64,000 nucleotides of DNA from Hydrogenophaga sp. (lineage in GTDB: Bacteria; Pseudomonadota; Gammaproteobacteria; Burkholderiales; Burkholderiaceae_C). The translations under genes were made by a program, and so were the position numbers. The stretch spans positions 62,001 to 126,000 of the forward strand of contig NZ_JAILWB010000004.1 of the NCBI RefSeq assembly GCF_025699295.1, in the 5' to 3' direction. The notes under the pieces are model-generated. The model made no database searches, was not told the DNA's origin, and saw nothing but the letters and a program-made list of their open reading frames with translations. This document shows positions 54,668-63,528 of the stretch, piece by piece (position 1 is the first letter of the stretch; the number at the start of each line of letters is the position of its first letter).

Positions 54668-55684
54668 ATGAAACTCAAGCAACTCACCATCGCCGCGGCT
54701 GTTGCGCTGGCCACCCTGGGCGCCGGCATCGCCCAGGCGCAGGACATCAAGCCGCGCCTGATCCGCTTCGGCTACGGCCTGAACGAAATCTCCAACCAGG
54801 GCCGGGCGACCAAGGTGTTCGCCGACGAGGTGGAAAAAGCCTCCGGCGGCAAGATGAAGATCCGCGCCATCGGCGCGGCCGCGCTGGGCTCGGACGTGCA
54901 GATGCAGCAGGCGCTCATCGGCGGCGCGCAGGAAATGATGGTCGGCTCCACCGCCACGCTGGTGGGCATCACCAAGGAGATGGCGATCTGGGACACGCCC
55001 TTCCTGTTCAACAATGCGCAGGAAGCCGATGCCGTGCTCGACGGCCCGGTGGGCCAGAAGGTGATGGACAAGCTGCAGGAGAAGGGCCTCGTGGGCCTGG
55101 TGTACTGGGAGAACGGTTTCCGCAACCTCACCAACAACAAGCGCGCGGTGACCAAGCTGGAAGACATGGACGGTATCAAGCTGCGCGTGATGCAGAACAA
55201 CGTCTTCATCGACAGCTTCAAGACCCTGGGCGCCAACGCGGTGCCGCTGCCGTTCTCCGAACTCTTCACCGCGCTGGAGACCAGGACGGTCGACGGCCAG
55301 GAGAACCCGTACAACACCATCCTCTCGAGCAAGTTCTACGAGGTGCAGAAGTACCTGACCGTCACCAACCACGTCTACAGCCCCTGGATCGTGCTGGTGA
55401 GCAAGAAGTACTGGGATGGCCTGAGCAAGGACGAGCAGAAGGTGCTGATGGACGCGGCGAAGAAGAGCCGCGACTTCGAGCGCCAGGACACGCGCGCCGA
55501 GGCCGACAAGGCTCTGGCCGACCTCAAGGGCAAGGGAATGCAGATCAACCAGCTCAGCCCGTCCGAGGCCAACCGCATGCGCGAGAAGCTCGGCGCGGTC
55601 AACGCCAGCATCGCAGCCAATGTCGGCGAGGATCTGTGGAAGGACACCCAGGCCGCGGTGGCGAAGGCGCGCGCCTCGAAGTAA
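54668..55684 (+). CDS. dctP: TRAP transporter periplasmic binding protein DctP (gluconate locus)
   Basis: The ATG at 54668, preceded by GAGGAG, gives 338 residues with a Sec signal ending near AQAQD. Ligand-domain signatures: FGYGLNEISNQGRATKVFADEVEKAS, MDGIKLRVMQNNVFIDSFKTLGAN, in which the arginine of KLRV is the usual carboxylate ligand, and TVDGQENPYNTI. The sugar-acid ligand is inferred from gntK and the Entner-Doudoroff genes; other hexonates are possible. Last gene of the operon; converges on the SulP gene with a 15-base gap. Confidence 0.92.
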   Translation: MKLKQLTIAAAVALATLGAGIAQAQDIKPRLIRFGYGLNEISNQGRATKVFADEVEKASGGKMKIRAIGAAALGSDVQMQQALIGGAQEMMVGSTATLVGITKEMAIWDTPFLFNNAQEADAVLDGPVGQKVMDKLQEKGLVGLVYWENGFRNLTNNKRAVTKLEDMDGIKLRVMQNNVFIDSFKTLGANAVPLPFSELFTALETRTVDGQENPYNTILSSKFYEVQKYLTVTNHVYSPWIVLVSKKYWDGLSKDEQKVLMDAAKKSRDFERQDTRAEADKALADLKGKGMQINQLSPSEANRMREKLGAVNASIAANVGEDLWKDTQAAVAKARASK

Positions 55685-55699
55685 GCGACGACCTGCTTC

Positions 55700-57430
55700 T
55701 CAGCCCACGTCAGGTGCGAGTTCGCGAACCGCCTGGTAGTGGCTGAGGAAGATCCGGCCGCTGAGTGTGCGCGGGAAGTCCGTGCGCTGCAGGCGGTCCA
55801 TCACCGGGCCTTTCACTTCGGACAGGTGCAGCTGGATGCCCGCTTCGCGCAGCCGCATGTCGATGGCCTCCAGGCTTTCGAGCGCGCTGGCGTCGATGTC
55901 GTTGATGGCCGAGCACTGCAACACCAGATGCTCGAGCCCCGGGTGCCGGGCCACGGCTTCGTTCACGCGGTCTTCCAGCGCGCGCGAGTTTGCGAAGTAC
56001 AGGCTTTCGTCCACCCGCAGGCCCAGTAGCCGCGGGCTCACCACCACCGCGTGGCGCTGTACGTTGCGGAAGTGTTCGGTGCCGGGCACCAGGCCCACTT
56101 CGGCGATGTGCGGGCGGCTGGTGCGGTACAGGTGCAGGGCCAGCGACACGCCCACGCCGACCACCAGACCCGACTCCACGCCCGCCCCGAGGGTGACCAC
56201 CAGGGTGGACAGCATGGCGATGAAGTCCGGCTTCGAGTAGGCCCAGGTCCGCCTGAAGATGCCGAAATCCACCAAGGACAGCACTGCCACCACGATGGTC
56301 GCGGCCAGCGTGGCCTGCGGCAGGTGGAAGAGGGCGGGGGTCAGGAACAGCGAGGCCAGCAGGATGCCTGCCGCCGTGAGCACGCCGGCCAGCGGCGTCT
56401 GCGCGCCGGCGTCGAAATTGACCACCGAGCGCGCGAAGCCGCCGGTGACCGGGAAGCCGCCGGTGAAGGCTGCGCCCAGGTTGCTCGCGCCCAGCGCCAC
56501 CAGTTCCTGGTCGGGATCGATGCGCTGGCGCCGCCGTGCGGCCAGCGTCTGACCCACCGATACCGATTCGACAAAACCCACCACGCTGATCAGCAGCGCC
56601 GGCACCAGCAGGGACTGCCACAGCGCCATGTCCCACAGCGGCAGCGTGAAGGGGGGCAGGCCTTGAGGCACAGTGCCCACGGTCTTCACGCCCTGCGCCT
56701 GCCACTGCAGGGCCCAGGCCAGCAGCGCCGTGGTGCCGATGGCGGCGATCGGCCCCGCCTTGGCGATCAGGTCGGCGGCGCGTGCCGGCAGGCCCGCGCG
56801 CACCAGCAAGGGCTTGAGCCCGCTGCGCACCCAGAACAGGAACACCACGCTGGCCACGCCCACCAGCGCGGTGAGTCCATGCACCTGCTCGATCTGCGAC
56901 AGCAGCGAGCGGCCCAGTTCGATGAGGTTGTGGCCACCGGCCTGCACGCCCAGCAGCGTCTTGAGCTGGCTGGCCGCGATCAGCAGGCCGGAGGCCGAAA
57001 TGAAGCCCGAGATCACCGGGTGGCTCAGGAAGTTGGCCAGGAAGCCCAGCCGCAGCAGGCCCATGGCCAGCAGCAGCACGCCCGAAAGAAAGGCGAGGGT
57101 GATGGCCACTGCCCACCAGATGTCGCTGCCCGGCGTGGCGTGCTCGCCGATGGCCGCGGCCGTCATGAGCGAGACCACGGCCACCGGCCCCACCGCGAGC
57201 ACGCGGCTGGAGCCCAGGGCCGCATACAGCAGCAGCGGAGCGATGCTGGCGTACAGCCCGACTTCGGGTGGCAGGCCCGCGAGCAGGGCGTAAGCCAGGC
57301 TCTGCGGAATGAGCATGATGGTGACGATGAGCGCGGCCAGGCCGTCGCTCGTCAGGGTGTCACGCCCATAGCCACGCGCCCACTGCCGCGCGGGCAGCGT
57401 GGGCAGCCACGCGCTCCATCGGGACATCAT
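55700..57430 (-). CDS. SulP-family anion transporter with STAS domain
   Basis: The start at 57430 (MMSRWSAWLPTLPARQW) gives 576 residues. Signatures: DGLAALIVTIMLIPQSLAYALLAGLPPEVGLYASI near residue 40, GSSRVLAVGPVAVVSLM, and GAAFTGGFPVTGGFARSVVNFDAGAQTPLAG, then a C-terminal STAS domain (about 440-560, with LQCSAINDIDASALESLEAI). Family members carry sulfate, bicarbonate or other anions. Beside a sulfur-stress module, sulfate is a reasonable guess. It follows pmpA by 10 bases and could be part of the BigR-controlled transcript. Confidence 0.92.
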   Translation of the reverse strand: MMSRWSAWLPTLPARQWARGYGRDTLTSDGLAALIVTIMLIPQSLAYALLAGLPPEVGLYASIAPLLLYAALGSSRVLAVGPVAVVSLMTAAAIGEHATPGSDIWWAVAITLAFLSGVLLLAMGLLRLGFLANFLSHPVISGFISASGLLIAASQLKTLLGVQAGGHNLIELGRSLLSQIEQVHGLTALVGVASVVFLFWVRSGLKPLLVRAGLPARAADLIAKAGPIAAIGTTALLAWALQWQAQGVKTVGTVPQGLPPFTLPLWDMALWQSLLVPALLISVVGFVESVSVGQTLAARRRQRIDPDQELVALGASNLGAAFTGGFPVTGGFARSVVNFDAGAQTPLAGVLTAAGILLASLFLTPALFHLPQATLAATIVVAVLSLVDFGIFRRTWAYSKPDFIAMLSTLVVTLGAGVESGLVVGVGVSLALHLYRTSRPHIAEVGLVPGTEHFRNVQRHAVVVSPRLLGLRVDESLYFANSRALEDRVNEAVARHPGLEHLVLQCSAINDIDASALESLEAIDMRLREAGIQLHLSEVKGPVMDRLQRTDFPRTLSGRIFLSHYQAVRELAPDVG

Positions 57431-57440
57431 GCGGCCTCGC

Positions 57441-57878
57441 TCAGCGTGCCACCGCACCCGGGCGGTTGAACGAGCGCTCGGCCACCTCGTACAGCGCCAT
57501 GCCCACCAACATGGCGGCGACGAAGATCGCGGCCTTGACCTCGCCCGAGGCCATGGACACGATCCCCGGCCCCGGGCAGAAACCGGCCAGGCCCCAGCCG
57601 GCGCCGAAGGTCAGGCCGCCGAGCACCAGTCGCCGGTCGATCTGGTTCGACTTCGGCAGGTGCAGGGCTCCACCCAGGAAGCTGGTGGTGCGCTTGCGGG
57701 CGAGCGCGAAGGCGAAGAAGCCCACGGCGATGGCGCCGCCCATGACGAAGGCGAGCGAGGGGTCCCAGGTGCCGAACAGGTCCAGGAAGCCGAGCACCTT
57801 GCCCGGGTCGGTCATGCCCGAGAGCAGCAGGCCCAGGCCGAACAGCAGGCCCACGAAGAATTCGGTGATGCGGTGCAT
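57441..57878 (-). CDS. pmpB: YeeE/YedE half-protein, PmpA/PmpB type (second)
   Basis: The start at 57878 (MHRITEFFVGLLFGLG) gives 145 residues, a half-size YeeE/YedE (DUF6691) membrane protein. The signature GLAGFCPGPGIVSMASGEV holds the Cys that in full-length TsuA-type thiosulfate transporters lines the path. Paired with the next gene upstream it would make one complete carrier for thiosulfate or a similar sulfur compound. Gene order bigR-pmpA-pmpB on the minus strand. Confidence 0.88.
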   Translation of the reverse strand: MHRITEFFVGLLFGLGLLLSGMTDPGKVLGFLDLFGTWDPSLAFVMGGAIAVGFFAFALARKRTTSFLGGALHLPKSNQIDRRLVLGGLTFGAGWGLAGFCPGPGIVSMASGEVKAAIFVAAMLVGMALYEVAERSFNRPGAVAR

Positions 57879-57889
57879 GTGAGAACTCC

Positions 57890-58327
57890 TTACAGAACGT
57901 GGCGGACCACGAAAACCATGACAAAGCCCGCGCCCATGAAGGCGAGTGTGGCCACCAGCGAGCGGGGCGACAGGCGCGAGAGGCCGCACACGCCGTGGCC
58001 GCTGGTGCAACCCGAGCCGTAGCGTGTGCCCAGGCCGACGAGCAGGCCGGCCGCCACGATGGCGCCGTAGCCCGCGTCGATCCGGGGAGCCTGCGCGAAG
58101 CCCTCGGGCGCGAGCAGGCCGTAGGCCAGGGGCGCGGCCAGCATGCCGAGCAGGAAGGCGATGCGCCAGCCCGCGTCGCCGGACCTGGGCTTGAGCAGCC
58201 CGCCCAGAATGCCGCTGATGCCGAGCACGCGGCCATTCAGCAGGATGAAGAGTGCCGAGGCCACGCCCAGCAGGATGCCGCCGGATAGCGAGGCCCAGGG
58301 GGTGAAGTTTGTCCAGTCGATGCTCAT
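57890..58327 (-). CDS. pmpA: YeeE/YedE half-protein, PmpA/PmpB type (first)
   Basis: The start at 58327 (MSIDWTNFTPWASLSGG) gives 145 residues with several membrane spans and the signature GTRYGSGCTSGHGVCGLSRLSPRSLVATL, whose two cysteines are conserved in YeeE/TsuA. Its ATG overlaps the bigR stop by 4 bases, so translation is coupled to the regulator. Probable function: uptake or export of a sulfur compound under BigR control. Confidence 0.88.
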   Translation of the reverse strand: MSIDWTNFTPWASLSGGILLGVASALFILLNGRVLGISGILGGLLKPRSGDAGWRIAFLLGMLAAPLAYGLLAPEGFAQAPRIDAGYGAIVAAGLLVGLGTRYGSGCTSGHGVCGLSRLSPRSLVATLAFMGAGFVMVFVVRHVL

Positions 58328-58650
58328 GTCTTGCTCCGTTTCGTGCCGCAGAACTGTGCGTACAGCACCTGCATCACGGCCAGCGTCCGCGGGCTGTCGA
58401 GCAGGTAGTAAATGTGCTTGCCTTCGCGGCGCGTGCTCACCAGCGCTTCGTCGCGCAGAACGGTGAGCTGCTGCGACAGCGTGGGTTGCACGATGCCCAG
58501 CAGCTCTTCCAGTTCGCCCACGCGGTGCTCGCCCTGCGAGAGCTGGCACAGGATGAGCAGGCGATCGGGGTTGGAGAGCACCTTCATCAGCCGGCAGGCG
58601 TCGGCCGCGGCCGTTCGCATGTCGTCGAGGTCCAGGGTGGTGGAAGTCAT
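58324..58650 (-). CDS. bigR: ArsR-family persulfide sensor, BigR/SqrR type
   Basis: The ATG at 58650 (MTSTTLDLDDMRTAAADACR) gives 108 residues with the ArsR winged helix (LMKVLSNPDRLLILCQLSQGEHRVGELEELLGIVQPTLSQQLTVLR). Cys35 and Cys101 are 66 residues apart, the spacing of the redox cysteine pair in BigR (42/108) and SqrR (41/107), so it probably senses persulfides by forming a polysulfide bridge and leaves its operator. A third Cys19 is also present. It is divergent from blh across a palindromic promoter and is followed by pmpAB. Confidence 0.92.
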   Translation of the reverse strand: MTSTTLDLDDMRTAAADACRLMKVLSNPDRLLILCQLSQGEHRVGELEELLGIVQPTLSQQLTVLRDEALVSTRREGKHIYYLLDSPRTLAVMQVLYAQFCGTKRSKT

Positions 58651-58680
58651 GGTGTTTTCTCGTGGTTCAGCATGGTGCAT

Positions 58681-58715
58681 ATTCTATTGACAGACAATAT
58701 ATTTGTCAATAGACT
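58681..58715. promoter_or_regulatory. BigR operator with two divergent promoters built into one palindrome
   Basis: CTATTGACA (58684-58692) and TGTCAATAG (58704-58712) are perfect 9-base arms around 11 AT-rich bases. Each arm contains TTGACA on one strand: plus-strand -35 TTGACA (58687-58692), 17 bases, -10 TAGACT (58710-58715) towards blh; minus-strand -35 TTGACA (58709-58704), 17 bases, -10 TAGAAT (58686-58681) towards bigR. One dimer can therefore silence both promoters. Confidence 0.8.
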
Positions 58716-58743
58716 ATTTGTAGATTAATTGAAGGAGGTCTTC

Positions 58744-59619
58744 ATGAAACCCGGTGCCATTTCTCCGCAAGTCCAGGGCTTTTTCGATCCTGCCACCTGG
58801 ACGGTGACCTACGTCGTTCACAACGGGCCGGGCAGCGCCTGCGCCATCGTCGACCCGGTGCTCGACTACGACCCCAAGGCCGGCCGCACCGGCCATGGGT
58901 CGGCCGACAAGGTCGCGGCCTACGTGCGTGCGAACAGCTTGAAGGTCGAGTGGATCCTGGAGACGCACGCCCATGCCGACCACCTGTCGGCCGCGCCGTA
59001 CATCAAGTCCCAGCTCGGGGGCCGCATTGCCATCGGCAGCCACATCACCGACGTGCAGAAGGTGTTCAAGGGCATCTTCAACCTGGAGCCGGACTTCCGG
59101 CTCGACGGTTCACAGTTCGACCACCTGTTCCAGGACGGTGAAGCCTTCCAGGTGGGTGACCTCACCGGCGAGGTGCTCTACGTGCCCGGCCACACGCCCG
59201 CTTGCGTGGCCTACCGCATCGGCGACGCGGTGTTCGTCGGCGACACGCTGTTCATGCCCGACGTGGGAACGGCGCGCTGCGACTTTCCTGGTGGCGACGC
59301 GAAGACGCTGTATGCCTCCACGCGCAGGCTGTTGAGCCTGCCGCCCCAGACGCGGCTGTTCATGTGCCACGACTATCCGCCCGGCGACCGCGCGGTGGCC
59401 TTCGAAACCACCGTGGCCGAGCAGCGCGCGCACAACATCCATGTGCACGACGGCGTGAGCGAAGAAGCGTTCGTGGCCATGCGCACACGGCGCGACGCCA
59501 CGCTGGAGATGCCGGTACTGATCCTGCCGTCGGTGCAGATCAATATCCGCGCGGGCCAGTTGCCACCTGCCGAGGACAACGGCATCGCCTACGCGAAGAT
59601 TCCGCTGAACGTGCTGTAG
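58744..59619 (+). CDS. blh: Blh persulfide dioxygenase-like metallo-beta-lactamase protein
   Basis: The ATG at 58744, 4 bases after a strong GAAGGAGGT, gives 291 residues of the ETHE1/Blh branch. The metal motif THAHADHLSAA (His-x-His-x-Asp-His) near residue 77 is followed by VPGHTPACVAYRIGDAVFVGDTLFMPDVGTARCDFPGG and LFMCHDYPPGDRA, all typical of persulfide dioxygenases. These oxidise glutathione persulfide to sulfite. It is the divergent partner of bigR, pmpA and pmpB; no rhodanese or sulfide:quinone reductase gene is adjacent. Confidence 0.92.
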   Translation: MKPGAISPQVQGFFDPATWTVTYVVHNGPGSACAIVDPVLDYDPKAGRTGHGSADKVAAYVRANSLKVEWILETHAHADHLSAAPYIKSQLGGRIAIGSHITDVQKVFKGIFNLEPDFRLDGSQFDHLFQDGEAFQVGDLTGEVLYVPGHTPACVAYRIGDAVFVGDTLFMPDVGTARCDFPGGDAKTLYASTRRLLSLPPQTRLFMCHDYPPGDRAVAFETTVAEQRAHNIHVHDGVSEEAFVAMRTRRDATLEMPVLILPSVQINIRAGQLPPAEDNGIAYAKIPLNVL

Positions 59620-59655
59620 GGAAGGGGGCTGGTGCTGGCCCCGGTCGGGAGGCGC

Positions 59656-60012
59656 TCAGCCGCGCCGCTGGCCCTGGCCGCGCTGGAACGACTGCAACTG
59701 CGCCCTTGAGATATTGCCTTCGAACAGGGGCGTCAGATCCGACACCGCGGCCAGCGCGCTGGTTTCGTCCCGCTGAAGGCACATGGCTTGCGCGAGGTCG
59801 GCACGCAGGAACCACAGCGCCTCGATGCTCGAAGCGTAGCGGATGCGGTTCTCCAGCTGGGGATTGAGTTCGGCGCCACGCACCCCCAGCAGACGCAACA
59901 TCGATTTCTGAATGAGAACCATGGCCTGGGGGTCGGCTGCCTTGGGCGCGGACTCGGCGTTCGGCGACAGGATCGATGTGAGGCTGCTGAGAAAGGTCTT
60001 GACGCTTTGCAT
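59656..60012 (-). CDS. Unrecognised 118-residue protein
   Basis: Mostly helical, with a short hydrophobic-rich start (MQSVKTFLSSLTSILSPNAE) that is not a clear signal, a central LENRIRYASSIEALWFLRADLAQAM helix, and a Gln/Gly-rich basic tail. The middle resembles the helical region of uroporphyrinogen-III synthase-linked HemX-like proteins (LALLRADLAQA), but the match is too short for a call. It faces an equally unknown plus-strand pair over a 224-base gap. No Shine-Dalgarno is obvious. Confidence 0.7.
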   Translation of the reverse strand: MQSVKTFLSSLTSILSPNAESAPKAADPQAMVLIQKSMLRLLGVRGAELNPQLENRIRYASSIEALWFLRADLAQAMCLQRDETSALAAVSDLTPLFEGNISRAQLQSFQRGQGQRRG

Positions 60013-60168
60013 GCTTGAGGATGCCTTTCGTGTGAGCCGAACTGGCAGAAGGGTGCGGTACCTGTGCGGAACAAATGGGTTTATACCCGATACCGTATTT
60101 TCCCGGCGATTCCACGCGACAACGCGCCCGACAACAGTTCATTCCCGAGCGAAGCGCTGGCGCGGTGC

Positions 60169-60198
60169 TTGACTTGCTCTGGCCTGCGGGCGTTGAAT
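60169..60198 (+). promoter_or_regulatory. Promoter-like pair before the cysteine-rich gene
   Basis: TTGACT (60169-60174) and TTGAAT (60193-60198) are 18 bases apart, 39 bases before the ATG at 60237. The 224-base gap upstream (60013-60236) otherwise shows a TATACC-like hexamer in an AT-richer patch near 60081-60105 and no gene. Confidence 0.35.
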
Positions 60199-60236
60199 CC
60201 GTCCAGCCCCCTGGCGGGGTCGGACGGGAGGCCTTC

Positions 60237-60794
60237 ATGGGTGCGGCTTGTTACCTTTGTGAACACCAGTACGGCTTGATTCCAGGCCAGAGCGCTGGCG
60301 ATGCGGTCGGGGCTTGCAAGCTGTGCGGCGTGCTCGCCTGTCTGGCCCACGGCATGCGCGACAAGAGCCGACCCGCCTACGTCTGTGGCTGTTGCGTCGT
60401 GGGGCTGCTCACGGTGGCTGCGGGCAAGACCTCGGGCGGTGCGGGTGACTCTCCGGCCGGACCCGGACCCGGAGCCGGGGACGACCGCGATCCGACGGAG
60501 GGCACACCCTCCGGTTTCGCCATCTGGGCACAGGGTATCGAGGATGTCGAAGACCTGATCGGTGATCTGGCCGAGGAGCGCTGGACGTGGCTGCGCCATG
60601 ACGCGACCTACCTGTCCGAACTGCTGGCGGGGCCAGACACGCCAGCCAGCCTGAAGGCCTACGCCAGACCGGGCGCTGCCAGGGCGCGCGCCCTCATGGG
60701 AGCGGCCGCCGCGCTCGCGACGCAGCTCAACCTCCCTGAAAGCGAACTTGCGCCTGCGCTGCAGCACGTGGTGCAGGAGGTGCGCCGTGTCTGA
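60237..60794 (+). CDS. Unrecognised cysteine-rich protein
   Basis: The ATG at 60237 (MGAACYLCEHQYGL), preceded by GGGAGG, gives 185 residues; the longer track frame adds 54 residues with no coding look. Cysteines form pairs CYLC, CKLC, then C-x(n)-H and VCGCC within the first 75 residues, which looks like a zinc-ribbon or treble-clef fold. A Gly/Pro/Asp-rich linker (GAGDSPAGPGPGAGDDRDP) leads to a helical C-terminal part (FAIWAQGIEDVEDLIGDLAEERW). I know no family. It overlaps the next gene by 8 bases, so the two are made together. Confidence 0.75.
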   Translation: MGAACYLCEHQYGLIPGQSAGDAVGACKLCGVLACLAHGMRDKSRPAYVCGCCVVGLLTVAAGKTSGGAGDSPAGPGPGAGDDRDPTEGTPSGFAIWAQGIEDVEDLIGDLAEERWTWLRHDATYLSELLAGPDTPASLKAYARPGAARARALMGAAAALATQLNLPESELAPALQHVVQEVRRV

Positions 60795-61278
60795 GGCACA
60801 ACTTGTTGTCCGTGCGCTCGGCTCAGGCGCCGAAGCCTCTTTGCCCGAGTACGGCAAAGGGTCCGAACTGGCACGGGCCAGGTACCTGCGCATTGCGCTC
60901 AAGGACGATGCGTCCCGCTCGGGGATCTTTGCGGTGAACCCGGTCGTTCGTGCCGGCGCCACGGACGAGATCTTCCTGCTGCCGGGGCAACTGGGCCTGA
61001 CACACGGTGAGCGCGCGCCGGTGTCGGTGGTGCCTGCGAGTGCGTGGGCCTATCGGCGCGCCCAGCTGTTCACGCCGACGGGCGCACTGGTGCTGGGCGT
61101 GCTGTGCACCGCACTGATTTCGGCGGGAATCGATGGTTCGCTGGCCCTGGGCAAACAGGGCCTCGTGCTCGGAACGTTCAAGGCCGCCACGCTGAACGGG
61201 CTGGCTGCTGTATCGATGGCCTGCAAGCTGTTGTCCGCCGTCCTGGCTTTTCTGCTGGCCCTGTGGTTCAAGAAGTGA
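60787..61278 (+). CDS. Unrecognised protein with C-terminal membrane helices
   Basis: The GTG at 60787 (VSEAQLVVRALGSGAEAS) gives 163 residues and lies inside the end of the cysteine-rich gene (8-base overlap), which favours this start over the track's. Residues 1-90 are soluble and beta-rich (GIFAVNPVVRAGATDEIFLLPGQ); two or so membrane helices follow (FTPTGALVLGVLCTALISAG; LAAVSMACKLLSAVLAFLLAL), ending WFKK. Its N-terminal domain probably faces the cytoplasm beside the cysteine-rich partner. No family recognised. It converges on pgi with a 4-base gap. Confidence 0.75.
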   Translation: MSEAQLVVRALGSGAEASLPEYGKGSELARARYLRIALKDDASRSGIFAVNPVVRAGATDEIFLLPGQLGLTHGERAPVSVVPASAWAYRRAQLFTPTGALVLGVLCTALISAGIDGSLALGKQGLVLGTFKAATLNGLAAVSMACKLLSAVLAFLLALWFKK

Positions 61279-61282
61279 CGGC

Positions 61283-62857
61283 TCAGCCGGGCGCCTTCTC
61301 CATCGCCTTGGCCATCGTCTTGCCCAGCTCCACGCCCCACTGGTCGTAGGCGTTGATGCGCCAGATGGCAGCCTGGGTGAACACCTTGTGTTCGTAGAGC
61401 GCGATCAGCGCGCCCAGGCGCATGGGGTCCAGGCGGTCCAGCCAGAGCACGTGGCTGGGGATGTTTCCGTCAAAGCTGCGGTGCGGTGCCATCGACCTCG
61501 CCTGGGCTTCGTCCAGCCCGTCCTTTTGCAGTAGCGCCTGCGTGTCCTGCAGTGAGCGCCCGCGCGCCATCGCCTCGGCCTGGGCGCGCAGGTTGAGGCT
61601 GACCACCGCGTGGTGCGTGGCGGCCAGGGGCAGCGGCGTGTCTTCGTTCTCCACGCCGATGAAATCCACCGGCACGGTGTGCCGGCCCTGGTGGATGAGC
61701 TGGAAGTAGGCGTGCTGCCCGTCGATGCCCAGGCCGCCCCAGACAATGGGGCCGGTATCGACCGTGGCGGGGGTGCCGTCGGTGTGCGTGTGCTTGCCGT
61801 TGGACTCCATGTCCATCTGCTGCACGAAGGGCGTGAAGCGCACCAGCCGCGAGGCGTAGGGCACGATCAGTTGTGTGGGCAGGCGCAGGAAGTTGCGGTT
61901 CCACACCCCGTTGAGGGCCATCTGCACGGGCAGGTTTTGCGCCAGCGGCATGTCGCGGAAATGGGCGTCCATCTCGCGCGCCCCGGCGAGGAAGGCGCGA
62001 AACTGTTCTGCGCCGATGGCGATGGCCAGCGGCAGGCCCAAGGCCGACCAGACCGAGTAGCGCCCGCCGACCCAGTCCCAGAACAGGAAGGTGCGTTCGG
62101 CCGGATAGCCCAGCTTTGCCGCCTGCGCCGTCGAGGCGGTGATGGCCACCAGGTGCTTCGCCAGGGCATCGGCCGGACAGCCGTTGTCGCTCAGCCAGCG
62201 TTGCGCGCTGGCTGCGTTGGTCAGCGTCTCCTGGGTGGTGAAGGTCTTGCTGGAGACGACGAGCAGGGTGCGCTGTGCGTCCAGTCCACGCAGCACGCTC
62301 CACAAGGCCCAGGCATCGGGGTTGGAGACGTAGTGCACGCGCACCCCGGGGTGGGCGAGATGGGCCAGCGCGTCGGCCGCCATGCGCGGGCCGAGGTCGG
62401 AGCCGCCGATGCCGATGTTCACCACGTCGGTGATGGCCTGGCCGCTGTGCCCGCGCACCGTGCCGGCGCGCAGCGCCTCGGCGAAGTCGCACACCCGCTG
62501 CAGCTCGCGCTGCACCTCGGCCTGCACCGCCGCGCCCCAGGGCCCGGTGTGCAGCGGGTCGCCCCGCAGAGCCACGTGCAGCACGGGGCGGTCCTCGGTG
62601 GTGTTGATGCGGTCCCCGCGGAACATGGCCTCGCGCTGCGCGGTCAGGCCCGATTGTTCGGCCAGGGCCAGCAAGGCCTGCTCGATCGCGGGCGAGACGC
62701 GCTGGCGGCTGGCGTCGAGCGTGATGCCGGCGGCGCGCAGCGTCATGCGGGCAGCCCGGCCGGTATCGGTGGCCAGCAGGTCGCGCAGGTGGGGCTGCGT
62801 GGCGCGGGCCAGTGATTCGAGTTGTTTCCAGGCGGACAGTTGGGTGGGTGCGCTCAT
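61283..62857 (-). CDS. pgi: Glucose-6-phosphate isomerase
   Basis: The 524-residue product interconverts glucose-6-phosphate and fructose-6-phosphate. Signatures: [18 protein letters not shown] near residue 150, the first phosphate-binding motif [15 protein letters not shown], the PGI signature [15 protein letters not shown] and [14 protein letters not shown] near the end. In an Entner-Doudoroff operon it recycles fructose-6-phosphate to glucose-6-phosphate. It starts 21 bases after eda and is coded on the same strand. Confidence 0.97.
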   Translation of the reverse strand: MSAPTQLSAWKQLESLARATQPHLRDLLATDTGRAARMTLRAAGITLDASRQRVSPAIEQALLALAEQSGLTAQREAMFRGDRINTTEDRPVLHVALRGDPLHTGPWGAAVQAEVQRELQRVCDFAEALRAGTVRGHSGQAITDVVNIGIGGSDLGPRMAADALAHLAHPGVRVHYVSNPDAWALWSVLRGLDAQRTLLVVSSKTFTTQETLTNAASAQRWLSDNGCPADALAKHLVAITASTAQAAKLGYPAERTFLFWDWVGGRYSVWSALGLPLAIAIGAEQFRAFLAGAREMDAHFRDMPLAQNLPVQMALNGVWNRNFLRLPTQLIVPYASRLVRFTPFVQQMDMESNGKHTHTDGTPATVDTGPIVWGGLGIDGQHAYFQLIHQGRHTVPVDFIGVENEDTPLPLAATHHAVVSLNLRAQAEAMARGRSLQDTQALLQKDGLDEAQARSMAPHRSFDGNIPSHVLWLDRLDPMRLGALIALYEHKVFTQAAIWRINAYDQWGVELGKTMAKAMEKAPG

Positions 62858-62878
62858 GGGTGCTCCGTTCGCCCGGGT

Positions 62879-63517
62879 TCAAACGCCTGTCGCAAGGGCG
62901 GTCGCCTCGCGCGCGAGCTGGGTGATGCGCTTCCAGTCGCCGTCGCGCAGCGCGTCCGATGGCGTGAGCCAGGAGCCACCGGCCATGGCCACGTTGGGCA
63001 GGGTCAGCATGGCGCGCAGGTTCTCTGTGCTCACACCGCCGGTGGGGCAGAAGCGCACGTCGGGCAGAGGCGCGCCCAGTGCCTTGAGCATGGCGATGCC
63101 GCCAGCCTGCGCGGCAGGAAAGAGTTTCATCAGCGTGAAGCCATGGTCGCGCGCCTGCATCACTTCGCCCGGTGTCATCACGCCGGGAATGAAGGGCAGG
63201 GCAGCCTTGCGCACCGCCTCCACCAGCGCAGCGGTGCAACCCGGCGACAGCGCGAATGCCGCGCCGGCAGAGGCAACCTGCGACACCTCGGCCGCGCGGG
63301 TGACGGTGCCCGCGCCCAGGTGCATCTGCGGCACGGCGCGCGCCACGGCCTCGATGGCCTGCAGCGCCACGCCCGAGCGCAGGGTGATCTCCATGACGTC
63401 GATACCGCCTTCGAGCAGGGCGTGGGCAAGGGGCACCGCGTGCGCGGCGTCCTTGAGCACGATCACGGGCACGACGCGGGATTTGAAGGCAGGGCGGGAG
63501 AAACAGGTGGTGGTCAT
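62879..63517 (-). CDS. eda: 2-dehydro-3-deoxy-phosphogluconate aldolase
   Basis: The 212-residue class I aldolase splits KDPG into pyruvate and glyceraldehyde-3-phosphate. Signatures: [17 protein letters not shown] with the catalytic Glu near residue 45, and the Schiff-base Lys near 130 in [16 protein letters not shown], then [11 protein letters not shown]. It lies 11 bases after edd and 21 before pgi. Confidence 0.97.
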   Translation of the reverse strand: MTTTCFSRPAFKSRVVPVIVLKDAAHAVPLAHALLEGGIDVMEITLRSGVALQAIEAVARAVPQMHLGAGTVTRAAEVSQVASAGAAFALSPGCTAALVEAVRKAALPFIPGVMTPGEVMQARDHGFTLMKLFPAAQAGGIAMLKALGAPLPDVRFCPTGGVSTENLRAMLTLPNVAMAGGSWLTPSDALRDGDWKRITQLAREATALATGV

Positions 63518-63528
63518 GGTGTCTGGGT

